Assembly (NCBI GenBank): GCA_949299515.1
Contig: CASGAP010000012.1
Coordinates: 157,948-221,947 of the forward strand
Length of the DNA stretch: 64,000 nucleotides
Direction: 5' to 3'
Source of the DNA: an uncultured Desulfovibrionaceae bacterium
Lineage (GTDB): Bacteria > Desulfobacterota > Desulfovibrionia > Desulfovibrionales > Desulfovibrionaceae
The translations under genes were made by a program, and so were the position numbers. Positions 45,618-53,562 of this stretch are shown piece by piece (the stretch's first letter is position 1; the number at the start of each line of letters is the position of its first letter). The notes under the pieces are model-generated. The model made no database searches. It had not been told where the DNA came from and saw only the letters and a list, made by a program, of their open reading frames with translations.

Positions 45618-46784
45618 ATGAAGCACAAAATATATTGGATAGAAGGCGACGGCATAGGAGCGGATATCTGGAAAGCCGCCATGCCCGTTATCAATGCCGC
45701 AGTAAAAAAAGCCTATGACGGCAAGGAAGAAATTGTTTGGCAGGAACTTCTTGCCGGAGAAAAAGCCTTTGCGCAGACCGGCAAACATTTGCCGAAAGAA
45801 ACGCTTGAAACACTAAAAACAGCAGAAGTAGCCATAAAAGGCCCCCTAGCCACGCCGGTAGGAACCGGCATACGCAGCCTTACCGTTGCCATGCGCCAGG
45901 CCTTTGATCTGTATGCCTGCATACGTCCTGTAAAATGGTACAAAGGCATTATTGCCGCCGTGCGCCGCCCGGAAAACGTTAACATGACCATTTTCCGTGA
46001 AAATACCGAAGACGTGTATTCCGGCATTGAATTTGCCGCCAATACCGAAGAAGCAAAAAAACTCGTTAAATTCTTGAATGAAAACTTTAACAAAAACCTG
46101 AAAGCCGAATGTGCAGTAGGTATTAAACCTATGACGGAATTCGGCTGCAAACGCCTTGTCCGCAGAGCCATACAGTACGCAGTCAAAAACAACCTGCCCA
46201 GCGTAACCTTGGTGCACAAGGGAAATATCATGAAATTCACGGAAGGCGCCTTCCAGAAATGGGGCTATGAAGTGGCAGCCCAAGAATTTCCCGGACAGAC
46301 AATTACCGAACAGGAAGTGCGCGGCGGCGCCGATCCTCAGGGCAAAATCATCATTAAAGACAGAATTGCCGACGCCATGTTCCAGGAAGCACTGCTGCGG
46401 CCCGAAGAATACAGCGTCATTGCCACCACCAACCTTAACGGCGATTATCTTTCGGACGCCCTTGCCGCGCAGGTGGGCGGTCTCGGCATGGCTCCCGGAG
46501 TCAATATGTCCGACAGACTGGCGATTTTCGAAGCCACCCACGGAACAGCGCCAACAGCCGCAGGCAAAGACATTGCCAACCCCTGCAGCCTGCTGCTTTC
46601 CGCAGCCATGATGCTCGAACACATCGGACTGGAAAAAGCTGCCTGTGCCGTTCAGACTGCTATCCAAAACTGCATAGACAAAAAAACCGTAACCCAAGAT
46701 TTGGCAAAAGAAATCGAAAACGCCAAAGCTGTTTCCTGCTCCGGATTCGGCAAGCTTTTGCTGCAGGAAATCGACTCCATGTAA
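45618..46784 (+). CDS. icd: isocitrate dehydrogenase
   Basis: Icd oxidises isocitrate to 2-oxoglutarate. The ATG at 45618 has a GGAGGTG site, giving 388 residues. Substrate-binding motifs are intact: TGIRSLTVAMRQ (with the Ser equivalent to E. coli Ser113), NMTIFRENTEDVYSGIE, HKGNIMKFTEGAF and NLNGDYLSD. The coenzyme region reads HGTAPTAAG and TVTQDLAKE, so the Lys344, Tyr345, Tyr391 and Arg395 that select NADP in E. coli are all replaced, by Thr, Ala, Gln and Lys. Coenzyme preference is therefore uncertain. Confidence 0.93.
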   Translation: MKHKIYWIEGDGIGADIWKAAMPVINAAVKKAYDGKEEIVWQELLAGEKAFAQTGKHLPKETLETLKTAEVAIKGPLATPVGTGIRSLTVAMRQAFDLYACIRPVKWYKGIIAAVRRPENVNMTIFRENTEDVYSGIEFAANTEEAKKLVKFLNENFNKNLKAECAVGIKPMTEFGCKRLVRRAIQYAVKNNLPSVTLVHKGNIMKFTEGAFQKWGYEVAAQEFPGQTITEQEVRGGADPQGKIIIKDRIADAMFQEALLRPEEYSVIATTNLNGDYLSDALAAQVGGLGMAPGVNMSDRLAIFEATHGTAPTAAGKDIANPCSLLLSAAMMLEHIGLEKAACAVQTAIQNCIDKKTVTQDLAKEIENAKAVSCSGFGKLLLQEIDSM

Positions 46785-46802
46785 CTGTAAAAAACTACAA
46801 AT

Positions 46803-46841
46803 AAAAAAGCCATGTCAGCTAAAAACTTTCATGGCTTTTTT
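46803..46841 (+). terminator. Rho-independent terminator of icd
   Basis: The stem AAAAAAGCCATG/CATGGCTTTTTT (46803-46814 with 46830-46841) is followed by more T. Confidence 0.85.
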
Positions 46842-46932
46842 TATTTTTTTGCACTTTTAATCTTGCCCTTCAAAAAAGAGTGATTAATCTAATTATTACG
46901 CAAAACGCGAAAACCATTTCGAGGTACTTGTT

Positions 46933-47184
46933 ATGCCAATGTTCGATTTTCAATGTCCCAAATGTCACCACAAATTTGAGGAATTAGTTTATGGAGATGA
47001 AAAGGCAGTTTGTCCGCAATGTGGTGAAAAAGACATTGAAAGGCTGGTAAGTGCCCCAAGTCCATTAAAAACAGGTGCTTTTCCGTTTAAGGTAGGCCCT
47101 GTGCACTCACGTGTGGCTATGAATAAAAATCTTGCAAAGCCGCCTTGTAACGGAGCCTGTTCCGGCACTGTCACAAATGAGTAA
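46933..47184 (+). CDS. FmdB-type zinc ribbon protein
   Basis: This 83-residue protein starts with the FmdB/CxxC_CxxC_SSSS zinc ribbon: MPMFDFQCPKCHHKFEELV and VCPQCGEKDIERL. A C-terminal Cys pair (PCNGACSG) follows a basic segment. Such proteins are proposed regulators, but the role is unproven. It starts after the icd terminator and ends 13 bp before degP, so the two are probably co-transcribed. Confidence 0.88.
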   Translation: MPMFDFQCPKCHHKFEELVYGDEKAVCPQCGEKDIERLVSAPSPLKTGAFPFKVGPVHSRVAMNKNLAKPPCNGACSGTVTNE

Positions 47185-47197
47185 AATAGGAGATTTC

Positions 47198-48610
47198 ATG
47201 AAAAAAATATTGTTAAATTCCTGTGTTGCCGTTCTTATGGCAATAATATTCGTATCCCAGGCTGCGGCGGGAATAAACCTGCCTTCCATCAGCCCGCTTG
47301 TAAAACAAGTCGGCCCCGCAGTCGTTAACATCAGCACCGAACGCGTGGTAAAAGACCAGCTTGGTCTGCCGGGAATGCCGCGTGAATTCCAAGAATTTTT
47401 TGAACAGTTCGGGCCTTTCTTCGGCCCGCAGGACGGTACCAGGGAACGCCTGCAGAGCGCTTTGGGCACAGGGTTCATTATTTCCAAAGACGGCTACATC
47501 GTAACCAACAACCATGTTGTGCAGAACGCGGATAAAATTTACGTTACCCTTTCCGACAAAAATCCGAAGGACAACAAAGTAACCGCAAAAGTTATCGGCC
47601 TTGATCCGGAAACCGACCTGGCTCTGCTTAAAATAGACGTGAAAAACGACCTGCCCTATGTGCAGTTCGGCGATTCCGACAAAATGGAAGTGGGCGACTG
47701 GGTTGTAGCCATAGGCAACCCTTTCGGCCTCAGCAATACGGTAACAACCGGCATTGTGAGCGCCAAAGGCCGTGACATTCACGCCGGTCCGTACGACAAC
47801 TTTATTCAGACCGACGCTTCCATCAACCCAGGCAACTCCGGCGGCCCCCTGCTCAATCTGAACGGCGAAGTCATCGGCATTAACACCGCCATTGCCGCCA
47901 GCGGCCAGGGCATAGGCTTTGCCATTCCGAGCAAGCTTGCCTCTTCCATTATCGACCAGCTTAAATCCGGCCAAAAAGTAAGCCGCGGCTGGATCGGCGT
48001 AACCGTTCAGGATCTTGACGAAGTTACTGCCAAAGCGCTGGGAATTAAAGAAGCTAAAGGCGCCCTTATCGGCTCTGTGATGCCCAATGAACCTGCAGAC
48101 AAAGCAGGCCTCAAATCCGGCGATATCGTCGTAAAAATCGAAAATACCCCCATTACCAGCGCCAGCGATCTCACAAAGGTTATTGCCTCCTATAAACCTG
48201 GCAGCAAAATTAAAGTTACCGCAGTCCGTGACGGCAAGGAAAAACAGTTTACCGTAACACTGGGAGAAAGAAACCTTACGGCTTCCAACACCGCAAAAGA
48301 CCTGCAGAAAGGCCTCAGCCTCGGTGTTTCCCTGCGCGAACTGACAAGCCAGGACAAACAGACCCTGCGCATTCCCGAAAATATCAGCGGCCTTCTCATT
48401 GTTGACGTAAAACAGGGCGGACAAGCCGCAAAAGCAGGCATAATGCCGCAGGATATCATTCTTGCAGCCAATCTCAAGCCCGTAAAAACCGTAAAGGACC
48501 TGACTTCCATTATTGAAAAAGAAGGCAAACAGCGCGGCGCCATTGTCTTCCAAATCTACCGTCAGGGCAATTCCTTTATCGTAAGCATTCCTTTGGAAGA
48601 AAATAAATAA
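47198..48610 (+). CDS. degP: periplasmic serine protease DegP/HtrA (Do family)
   Basis: This envelope protease/chaperone degrades misfolded periplasmic proteins. I use the ATG at 47198, which has an AGGAG site and opens a signal peptide (MKKILLNSCVAVLMA, cleavage near residue 25, AAA). The 470 residues have the catalytic triad His in TNNHVV, Asp in ETDLALLKI and Ser in NPGNSGGPLL, followed by two PDZ domains (about 255-345, 370-465). The size and two PDZ domains match DegP/DegQ. Confidence 0.95.
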   Translation: MKKILLNSCVAVLMAIIFVSQAAAGINLPSISPLVKQVGPAVVNISTERVVKDQLGLPGMPREFQEFFEQFGPFFGPQDGTRERLQSALGTGFIISKDGYIVTNNHVVQNADKIYVTLSDKNPKDNKVTAKVIGLDPETDLALLKIDVKNDLPYVQFGDSDKMEVGDWVVAIGNPFGLSNTVTTGIVSAKGRDIHAGPYDNFIQTDASINPGNSGGPLLNLNGEVIGINTAIAASGQGIGFAIPSKLASSIIDQLKSGQKVSRGWIGVTVQDLDEVTAKALGIKEAKGALIGSVMPNEPADKAGLKSGDIVVKIENTPITSASDLTKVIASYKPGSKIKVTAVRDGKEKQFTVTLGERNLTASNTAKDLQKGLSLGVSLRELTSQDKQTLRIPENISGLLIVDVKQGGQAAKAGIMPQDIILAANLKPVKTVKDLTSIIEKEGKQRGAIVFQIYRQGNSFIVSIPLEENK

Positions 48611-48628
48611 TCACTCATATTCCGCCAT

Positions 48629-48660
48629 AAAAAAAGGCACGTGCAAACGTGCCTTTTTTA
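48629..48660. terminator. bidirectional terminator between degP and ugd
   Basis: A GC-rich core GGCACG/CGTGCC (48636-48641 with 48648-48653) is flanked by A and T runs on both sides, so it can stop converging transcripts. Confidence 0.85.
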
Positions 48661-48675
48661 TAACCGAAAAATCTC

Positions 48676-49977
48676 TTACTTACGGCCGATTCCCTGATAA
48701 GAAAAACCGTGCTGTCTGGCTTTTTCTCCCGAAAAGACATTGCGGAAATCCAAAATAACTTTTCTGCGCATTTTGCCTGCCGCTTCTGTAAAATCCAGCG
48801 TTTTAAATTCCTGCCACTCTGTCAGGACAAGCAGAACATCTGCCCCGTCCAGTGCTGCATACATATCGTCCGCAAGACTGATTTTATTGCCGAGAAGCCC
48901 GAAAGCCGTATTCATTGCTTTCGGATCATAGGCACATATATCGATTTTATGTTCCAACAGTTCAAAAATAATATCTATAGCTGGACTTTCGCGGCAGTCA
49001 TCGGTTCCGGCTTTAAACGCCAGGCCAAACACGGCTGCCTTGGGACTGTCAATACCCTTTACCGCCGCCAGCACCCGTTCCGCCATTTCTTTTTTTCGGG
49101 CAGCATTCCCCTTTATGGCGGCATTGATCAAACTGAGTTCCACCCCGTTTTGCCGTGCCATATATGCCATTGCCAGTGTATCTTTCGGAAAACAGCTGCC
49201 GCCGTATCCGGGACCCGGCTGCAAAAATTTATCCCCGATTCGGCTGTCTGCTCCCATGCCCTCTGCCACTTCAAAAATATCAACGTCCGCTTTCTCACAA
49301 AAATTCGCAAGTTCGTTGATATAATGTATTTTCATGGCCAAAAACGAATTAGCGGCATATTTTATCATTTCGGCAGAACGGCGTTTCACATAAAAAAACT
49401 TTGTCTTCCCCGAAAAATAACCATACAGCTGCGTGATGACGTCCGCAGCTCTTTGCGTATTGCTGCCGACAATAATTCTGTCAGGATGAAAAAAATCATA
49501 AACGGCAAACCCTTCGCGCAAAAATTCCGGAAGAGAAACCACATCAAAATCCGCCTGCGGATTTTTTTTGCGGATCAAAATTTCAATATCGTCGCCTGTT
49601 CCCACAGGTACCGTGGATTTTGTGGCAACAACGGTATAACCTCGCAGAAACTCGGCAAGTTCCGTTGCCGCGGCATGGATATATTTCAAATCCGCTTCCT
49701 TGGTTACGGGGTGCGGCGGCGTCCCTACGGCTATAATTACCAAATCGGCTTGACTGACTGCCTCTTTCATGGAAGTTGTAAACAACAGCCTTCCGGCTTG
49801 TTTGTTTTTATAAAAAAGTTCTTCAAGACCGCGCTCATAAAATGTCGTATGGCCTGCTTTTAATTTTTGTATTTTATCAAATTCACGGTCAATGCACGTT
49901 ACAATATGGCCAAGTTCAGCCAAACCTGCTCCCGTAGAAAGCCCGACATAACCGGTACCGATAATTGCCACATTCAT
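48676..49977 (-). CDS. ugd: UDP-glucose 6-dehydrogenase
   Basis: Ugd oxidises UDP-glucose to UDP-glucuronate with NAD. The 433 residues show the Rossmann GTGYVGLSTG, VGTPP, and the active-site Cys in GPGYGGSCFPKDTLA; FGLAFKAGTDDCRESPA is typical of the C-terminal domain. It follows the UDP-glucuronate decarboxylase gene by 15 bp, so the pair should convert UDP-glucose to UDP-xylose for surface polysaccharide. Confidence 0.95.
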   Translation of the reverse strand: MNVAIIGTGYVGLSTGAGLAELGHIVTCIDREFDKIQKLKAGHTTFYERGLEELFYKNKQAGRLLFTTSMKEAVSQADLVIIAVGTPPHPVTKEADLKYIHAAATELAEFLRGYTVVATKSTVPVGTGDDIEILIRKKNPQADFDVVSLPEFLREGFAVYDFFHPDRIIVGSNTQRAADVITQLYGYFSGKTKFFYVKRRSAEMIKYAANSFLAMKIHYINELANFCEKADVDIFEVAEGMGADSRIGDKFLQPGPGYGGSCFPKDTLAMAYMARQNGVELSLINAAIKGNAARKKEMAERVLAAVKGIDSPKAAVFGLAFKAGTDDCRESPAIDIIFELLEHKIDICAYDPKAMNTAFGLLGNKISLADDMYAALDGADVLLVLTEWQEFKTLDFTEAAGKMRRKVILDFRNVFSGEKARQHGFSYQGIGRK

Positions 49978-49992
49978 CTGACGCCTCTGCCT

Positions 49993-50952
49993 TTACTTTT
50001 TATATTGTCCGATACAGTTTTTAAAATATGCAGCAGTCCTGCAAAGCCCCTCATCTAAGGAAACTTTCGGCTCCCAGTCAAACATAGTTTTAGCCAAAGA
50101 AATATCCGGACATCTTTTAACAGGATCGTCAGCGGGCAAAGCTTTGTAAACGATACGGCCGCCAAGCTTTGCGGTTATGCATTCTGCCAGCGCTTTAATT
50201 GTGTATTCGTCGTCATTGCCTATATTCAAAGGCCCCGTAAAATCATCGGAAGAATTCATCACCCTGAGCATTATTTCTATTAAGTCGTCAATATAACAAA
50301 AAGATCGCGTTTGAGAACCGTCACCGTAGACAGTTATTTCCCGGCCTGTTAAAGCCTGGCAGATGAAATTTGAAATCACCCGGCCGTCGTCGGGATCCAT
50401 AAACGGACCGTATGTATTGAAAATACGCACCACTTTAATCCTTGTCCCGTACAATCTGCGGTAATCAAAAAACAAACTTTCCGCACAGCGCTTGCCTTCG
50501 TCATAACAGGCACGGACTCCGACAGGATTGACATTGCCCCTGTAAGATTCTTTTTGCGGATGCTCCAGCGGTTCCCCGTAAACTTCCGAGGTCGAAGCCT
50601 GCAAAACAACGGCATTGTGCCGTTTTGCCAGTTCCAGTATGTTCAGCGCCCCCAAAACACAGGTTTTTGTCGTTTCCACGGCATGAGCCCCTTGATAAAA
50701 CCGGGGTGAAGCAGGACAGGCAAGATTATATATCTGATCTATTTTTTCCCCGCCGAACAGCGTGTCCAAAGGAAAACAAATATTATGTTCCACAAACGAA
50801 AAAAACGGATTTTGCAGAATTTCCCGAATATTTTCCATACTGCCCGTATAATTGTTGTCAACACAAATCACACGGCAGCCTTCATGCAAAAGTCTCCTGC
50901 ATAAATTTGCTCCGATAAAGCCAGTACCGCCGGTAAGTAGTATGGTTTTCAT
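49993..50952 (-). CDS. UDP-glucuronate decarboxylase (UDP-xylose synthase)
   Basis: This 319-residue extended short-chain dehydrogenase has GGTGFIGANL for NAD binding, QASTSEVYG, and the active-site YxxxK in GVRACYDEGKR, the typical form in UDP-xylose synthases. It lies upstream of ugd in the same orientation, which supports the substrate. A paralogue, cut by an insertion sequence, lies at 63465. Confidence 0.93.
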   Translation of the reverse strand: MKTILLTGGTGFIGANLCRRLLHEGCRVICVDNNYTGSMENIREILQNPFFSFVEHNICFPLDTLFGGEKIDQIYNLACPASPRFYQGAHAVETTKTCVLGALNILELAKRHNAVVLQASTSEVYGEPLEHPQKESYRGNVNPVGVRACYDEGKRCAESLFFDYRRLYGTRIKVVRIFNTYGPFMDPDDGRVISNFICQALTGREITVYGDGSQTRSFCYIDDLIEIMLRVMNSSDDFTGPLNIGNDDEYTIKALAECITAKLGGRIVYKALPADDPVKRCPDISLAKTMFDWEPKVSLDEGLCRTAAYFKNCIGQYKK

Positions 50953-51038
50953 AACAATCCTTTTTATAACACTTCATTAACAATACACCAGGCAGAAAAA
51001 AACGCAACAGAACCAAACCTGCAATTTATGGCAGGGCA

Positions 51039-53462
51039 TTACGCTATCATTTTCAAATCGTGCAGAACCTGATATAACTGCGCAAGCATAACCGGTTTGG
51101 TGATATGGGCGTTCATGCCTGCATCTTTGGCTTTTTTGATGTCTTCCTGATACGCATTGGCTGTTACGGCTATAATAGGAATTTCTTTTGCCAGTTTTAC
51201 CGGCAAAGCCCGTATTTTACGGCAGGCCTCAAGTCCGTTCATAAGCGGCATCTGAATATCCATAAAAATTATATCGAACGGGTTCATTATATCCATTTTT
51301 AAAAAGGTTTCATAGGCTTTTTGCCCGTTCTGCGCCACAGTTACCGCAGCCCCGCACTTTTCAAGAATTTTTTTGAACATAAGAATATTAACCGGATTGT
51401 CCTCCGCAAGCAAAACGGATTTGCCGTGCAGATTTATTTCGGCCGTGGTAAAATCTTTTTCGCATTCCTTAATCAAACAGCTTTCATTCAGCTGATAAGG
51501 AATTTCCACGACAAAAACCGAACCTGCCCCCCGCTCGCTTTCAACGGCAATTGTGCCGCCAAGATTGTCCACAAACGCTTTTACTATGGAAAGCCCCAAA
51601 CCAAGGCCTTCTATCTTACGGATTTTTCCGTTTTCTTCCCGATAAAACGGGTTAAAAATATACGGGATATTGCTGCTGTCAATCCCTATGCCGGTATCGC
51701 GCACAGCAACGGTAAAGTACGCTATGTTTTTGGAATTTTTGCTCGGCTCTTCGGCAAGCGTCAGTTCAATGGTACCGCCGTCCAGCGTGTATTTTACGGC
51801 ATTGCCAAAAATATTGCCGATAATTCTGGAAAATTTTGTTTTATCACCAAGCACAATTGCATGGGATATCTTGGAAAAGTCCGTCTGTACGGTATGCTTT
51901 CTTGTTTTTATTTCACTTTGATAAAAGGCAAGAATTTTTTCACACTCTTCCACAACGGAAAACGGTTCATAAAGGTTTTCGGAAGAACCGTTTTCAATTT
52001 TGTTCATTTCAAGCACATCATTGAGCAGATTAAGCAAATGCTCGGAACTTTGCTTAATAACCGCAAAACTTTCGGCAACCTGACTTTTATTTTCCAAATC
52101 TTCCATGGCAAGCTGCGTCATACCCAAAATGGCGTTCATCGGCGTACGCAAATCATGGCTCATGGACGCCAAAAATGTATTTTTAGCAAGATTAGCCGTT
52201 GTCGCAACTTCCAGCGCCTGTTTCAAAATCTCGTTTTTTTTCATTTGTTCCGAATACATATCAGTTATATCACTGCAGGCAATATTAATAATATCCGGTA
52301 CCTGAGAAAATTTAAAAAACTGAATTTGCTTATAGCGAATATGACTGGGATCATCTCCGCGTTTAATTCTGAATGTCAGCGAATAAAAATTATGTTCATG
52401 AATTTTTTTAAAAAGTTCTTTATAATCAAAAAGTTCTGTCAGCATTGCTTTATCGTCGTCAAGAACATACATATCCATAAGGACTCTAAAATCCTTATCA
52501 AAAAACCCTGTCAGCGGCAAAGCCTGCATAACAGGCCCCAAAGGGTGGCAAAGATAAAGCGTATACCCATTTTCTCCGGTATTAAGCTGAACAAAAAAAT
52601 CTATCTGCGAATACAGATGATAATCGGAATAACAATTGCGGATCAATTCTTCACTGACATCATATACAGCGGTAAAACACCAAATATTGCCGCTTTCCGG
52701 GTCATTATATATGGTATTATGCGTTCTTGTCCAAAAAAATTTTCCTTTGTGCATAAACGGAGAAAGCAATTTAAATTTCGTTTCGCCATTATTAAATTTT
52801 TCGAGCAGCGAATTTTTACTGTACACGGCTCTATACTCTTCTTTTGCTTCCTGCGTAACAATAAATTTTCTGACAATTTCGGAAAACTCGTCAACGGTTA
52901 TGCTGTCGGGACAATCCTTTAAAAAGTCTTCCCGAATATAGCTTATGATAACGGTATCCTTAGTCAGATTAAAAATAAGTTTCGCAATTAAATTTTTATT
53001 GTCTTCTTTCCAGGAATCAAGCTGGTCAAAAAAACTCCTGAGCATATTATTCTGCGTTTTGGCTGTTATTGCCGCATTCTCGTCTATCACCAGACTGATA
53101 AAGCCGTGAATATGGCAAATCAAAGGCTGCTGCAGTTCTTTTTTTAACGTTACGGAAGTATTAACCCAAAACTGCCCTTTCAGTTCCGCCATTAAATGCA
53201 CAATGGTAAACTCTTCGGATATCCGCTGAATGGTATATTTGTGAAAAACTACTTTATGGGAAAATTTCAGCTGCACCTGACGGGACAAAAAATACGCAAA
53301 AACCTTGTCTTTTCCGACAATATCAATAGAATCCAAAGAATTATAATAACTTATATCATCAGAACAAAATGTTAAACTTTTTTCGATATCTGCGCATTCA
53401 AACAAATAATGACAAAAATTTTTAACGCAGTCGATCAATTCTTCGTCAGAAAAATTATACAT
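51039..53462 (-). CDS. hybrid sensor histidine kinase/response regulator (copy A of tandem pair)
   Basis: The 807 residues comprise an N-terminal NTF2/SnoaL-like domain (about 1-130, FSDEELIDCVKNFCHYLFECADIEKSLTF), a sensor region (about 140-430), a HisKA dimerisation domain with the phospho-His in SHDLRTPMN, an HATPase (GNAVKYT, DTGIGI, GLGLGLSIVKAF), and a C-terminal receiver (LLAEDNPVN, phospho-acceptor Asp in IIFMDIQMP, Lys in ITKPV). No membrane helix is evident, so it is probably cytosolic. I chose the ATG at 53462: it gives exactly the length of the neighbour (807). ATG 53501 and TTG 53540 are alternatives that would take the (TA)9 tract into or beside the coding sequence. Confidence 0.88.
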   Translation of the reverse strand: MYNFSDEELIDCVKNFCHYLFECADIEKSLTFCSDDISYYNSLDSIDIVGKDKVFAYFLSRQVQLKFSHKVVFHKYTIQRISEEFTIVHLMAELKGQFWVNTSVTLKKELQQPLICHIHGFISLVIDENAAITAKTQNNMLRSFFDQLDSWKEDNKNLIAKLIFNLTKDTVIISYIREDFLKDCPDSITVDEFSEIVRKFIVTQEAKEEYRAVYSKNSLLEKFNNGETKFKLLSPFMHKGKFFWTRTHNTIYNDPESGNIWCFTAVYDVSEELIRNCYSDYHLYSQIDFFVQLNTGENGYTLYLCHPLGPVMQALPLTGFFDKDFRVLMDMYVLDDDKAMLTELFDYKELFKKIHEHNFYSLTFRIKRGDDPSHIRYKQIQFFKFSQVPDIINIACSDITDMYSEQMKKNEILKQALEVATTANLAKNTFLASMSHDLRTPMNAILGMTQLAMEDLENKSQVAESFAVIKQSSEHLLNLLNDVLEMNKIENGSSENLYEPFSVVEECEKILAFYQSEIKTRKHTVQTDFSKISHAIVLGDKTKFSRIIGNIFGNAVKYTLDGGTIELTLAEEPSKNSKNIAYFTVAVRDTGIGIDSSNIPYIFNPFYREENGKIRKIEGLGLGLSIVKAFVDNLGGTIAVESERGAGSVFVVEIPYQLNESCLIKECEKDFTTAEINLHGKSVLLAEDNPVNILMFKKILEKCGAAVTVAQNGQKAYETFLKMDIMNPFDIIFMDIQMPLMNGLEACRKIRALPVKLAKEIPIIAVTANAYQEDIKKAKDAGMNAHITKPVMLAQLYQVLHDLKMIA

Positions 53463-53503
53463 TTGGCCATTAACCTTATTTTTACCATTTTGCTCTTTCA
53501 TTC

Positions 53504-53521
53504 TATATATATATATATATA
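53504..53521 (-). repeat. (TA)9 tract upstream of kinase copy A
   Basis: Nine TA units lie 41 bp upstream of the chosen start codon and 2 bp before an alternative ATG (53501). The flanking sequence (CC before, GAATG after on the minus strand) is shared with the tract ahead of copy B. Confidence 0.85.
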
Positions 53522-53562
53522 GGATGAAAAATGCAAGCAAAAATGAAACAAAAGGCTAAAAT

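Noticed and set aside
47213..48553. 446-codon open frame on the minus strand opposite degP
   Set aside because: It lies wholly inside a clear protease gene, lacks domain motifs, and is rich in Phe, Cys and Gly as expected of antisense frames from this codon usage.
48709..49863. 384-codon plus-strand frame opposite ugd
   Set aside because: It is antisense to a clear UDP-glucose dehydrogenase and shows no protein family features.
51321..52922. 533-codon open frame on the plus strand opposite kinase copy A
   Set aside because: It is a shadow frame of a well-supported kinase gene, with a Lys/Phe/Ile-rich, motif-free translation.
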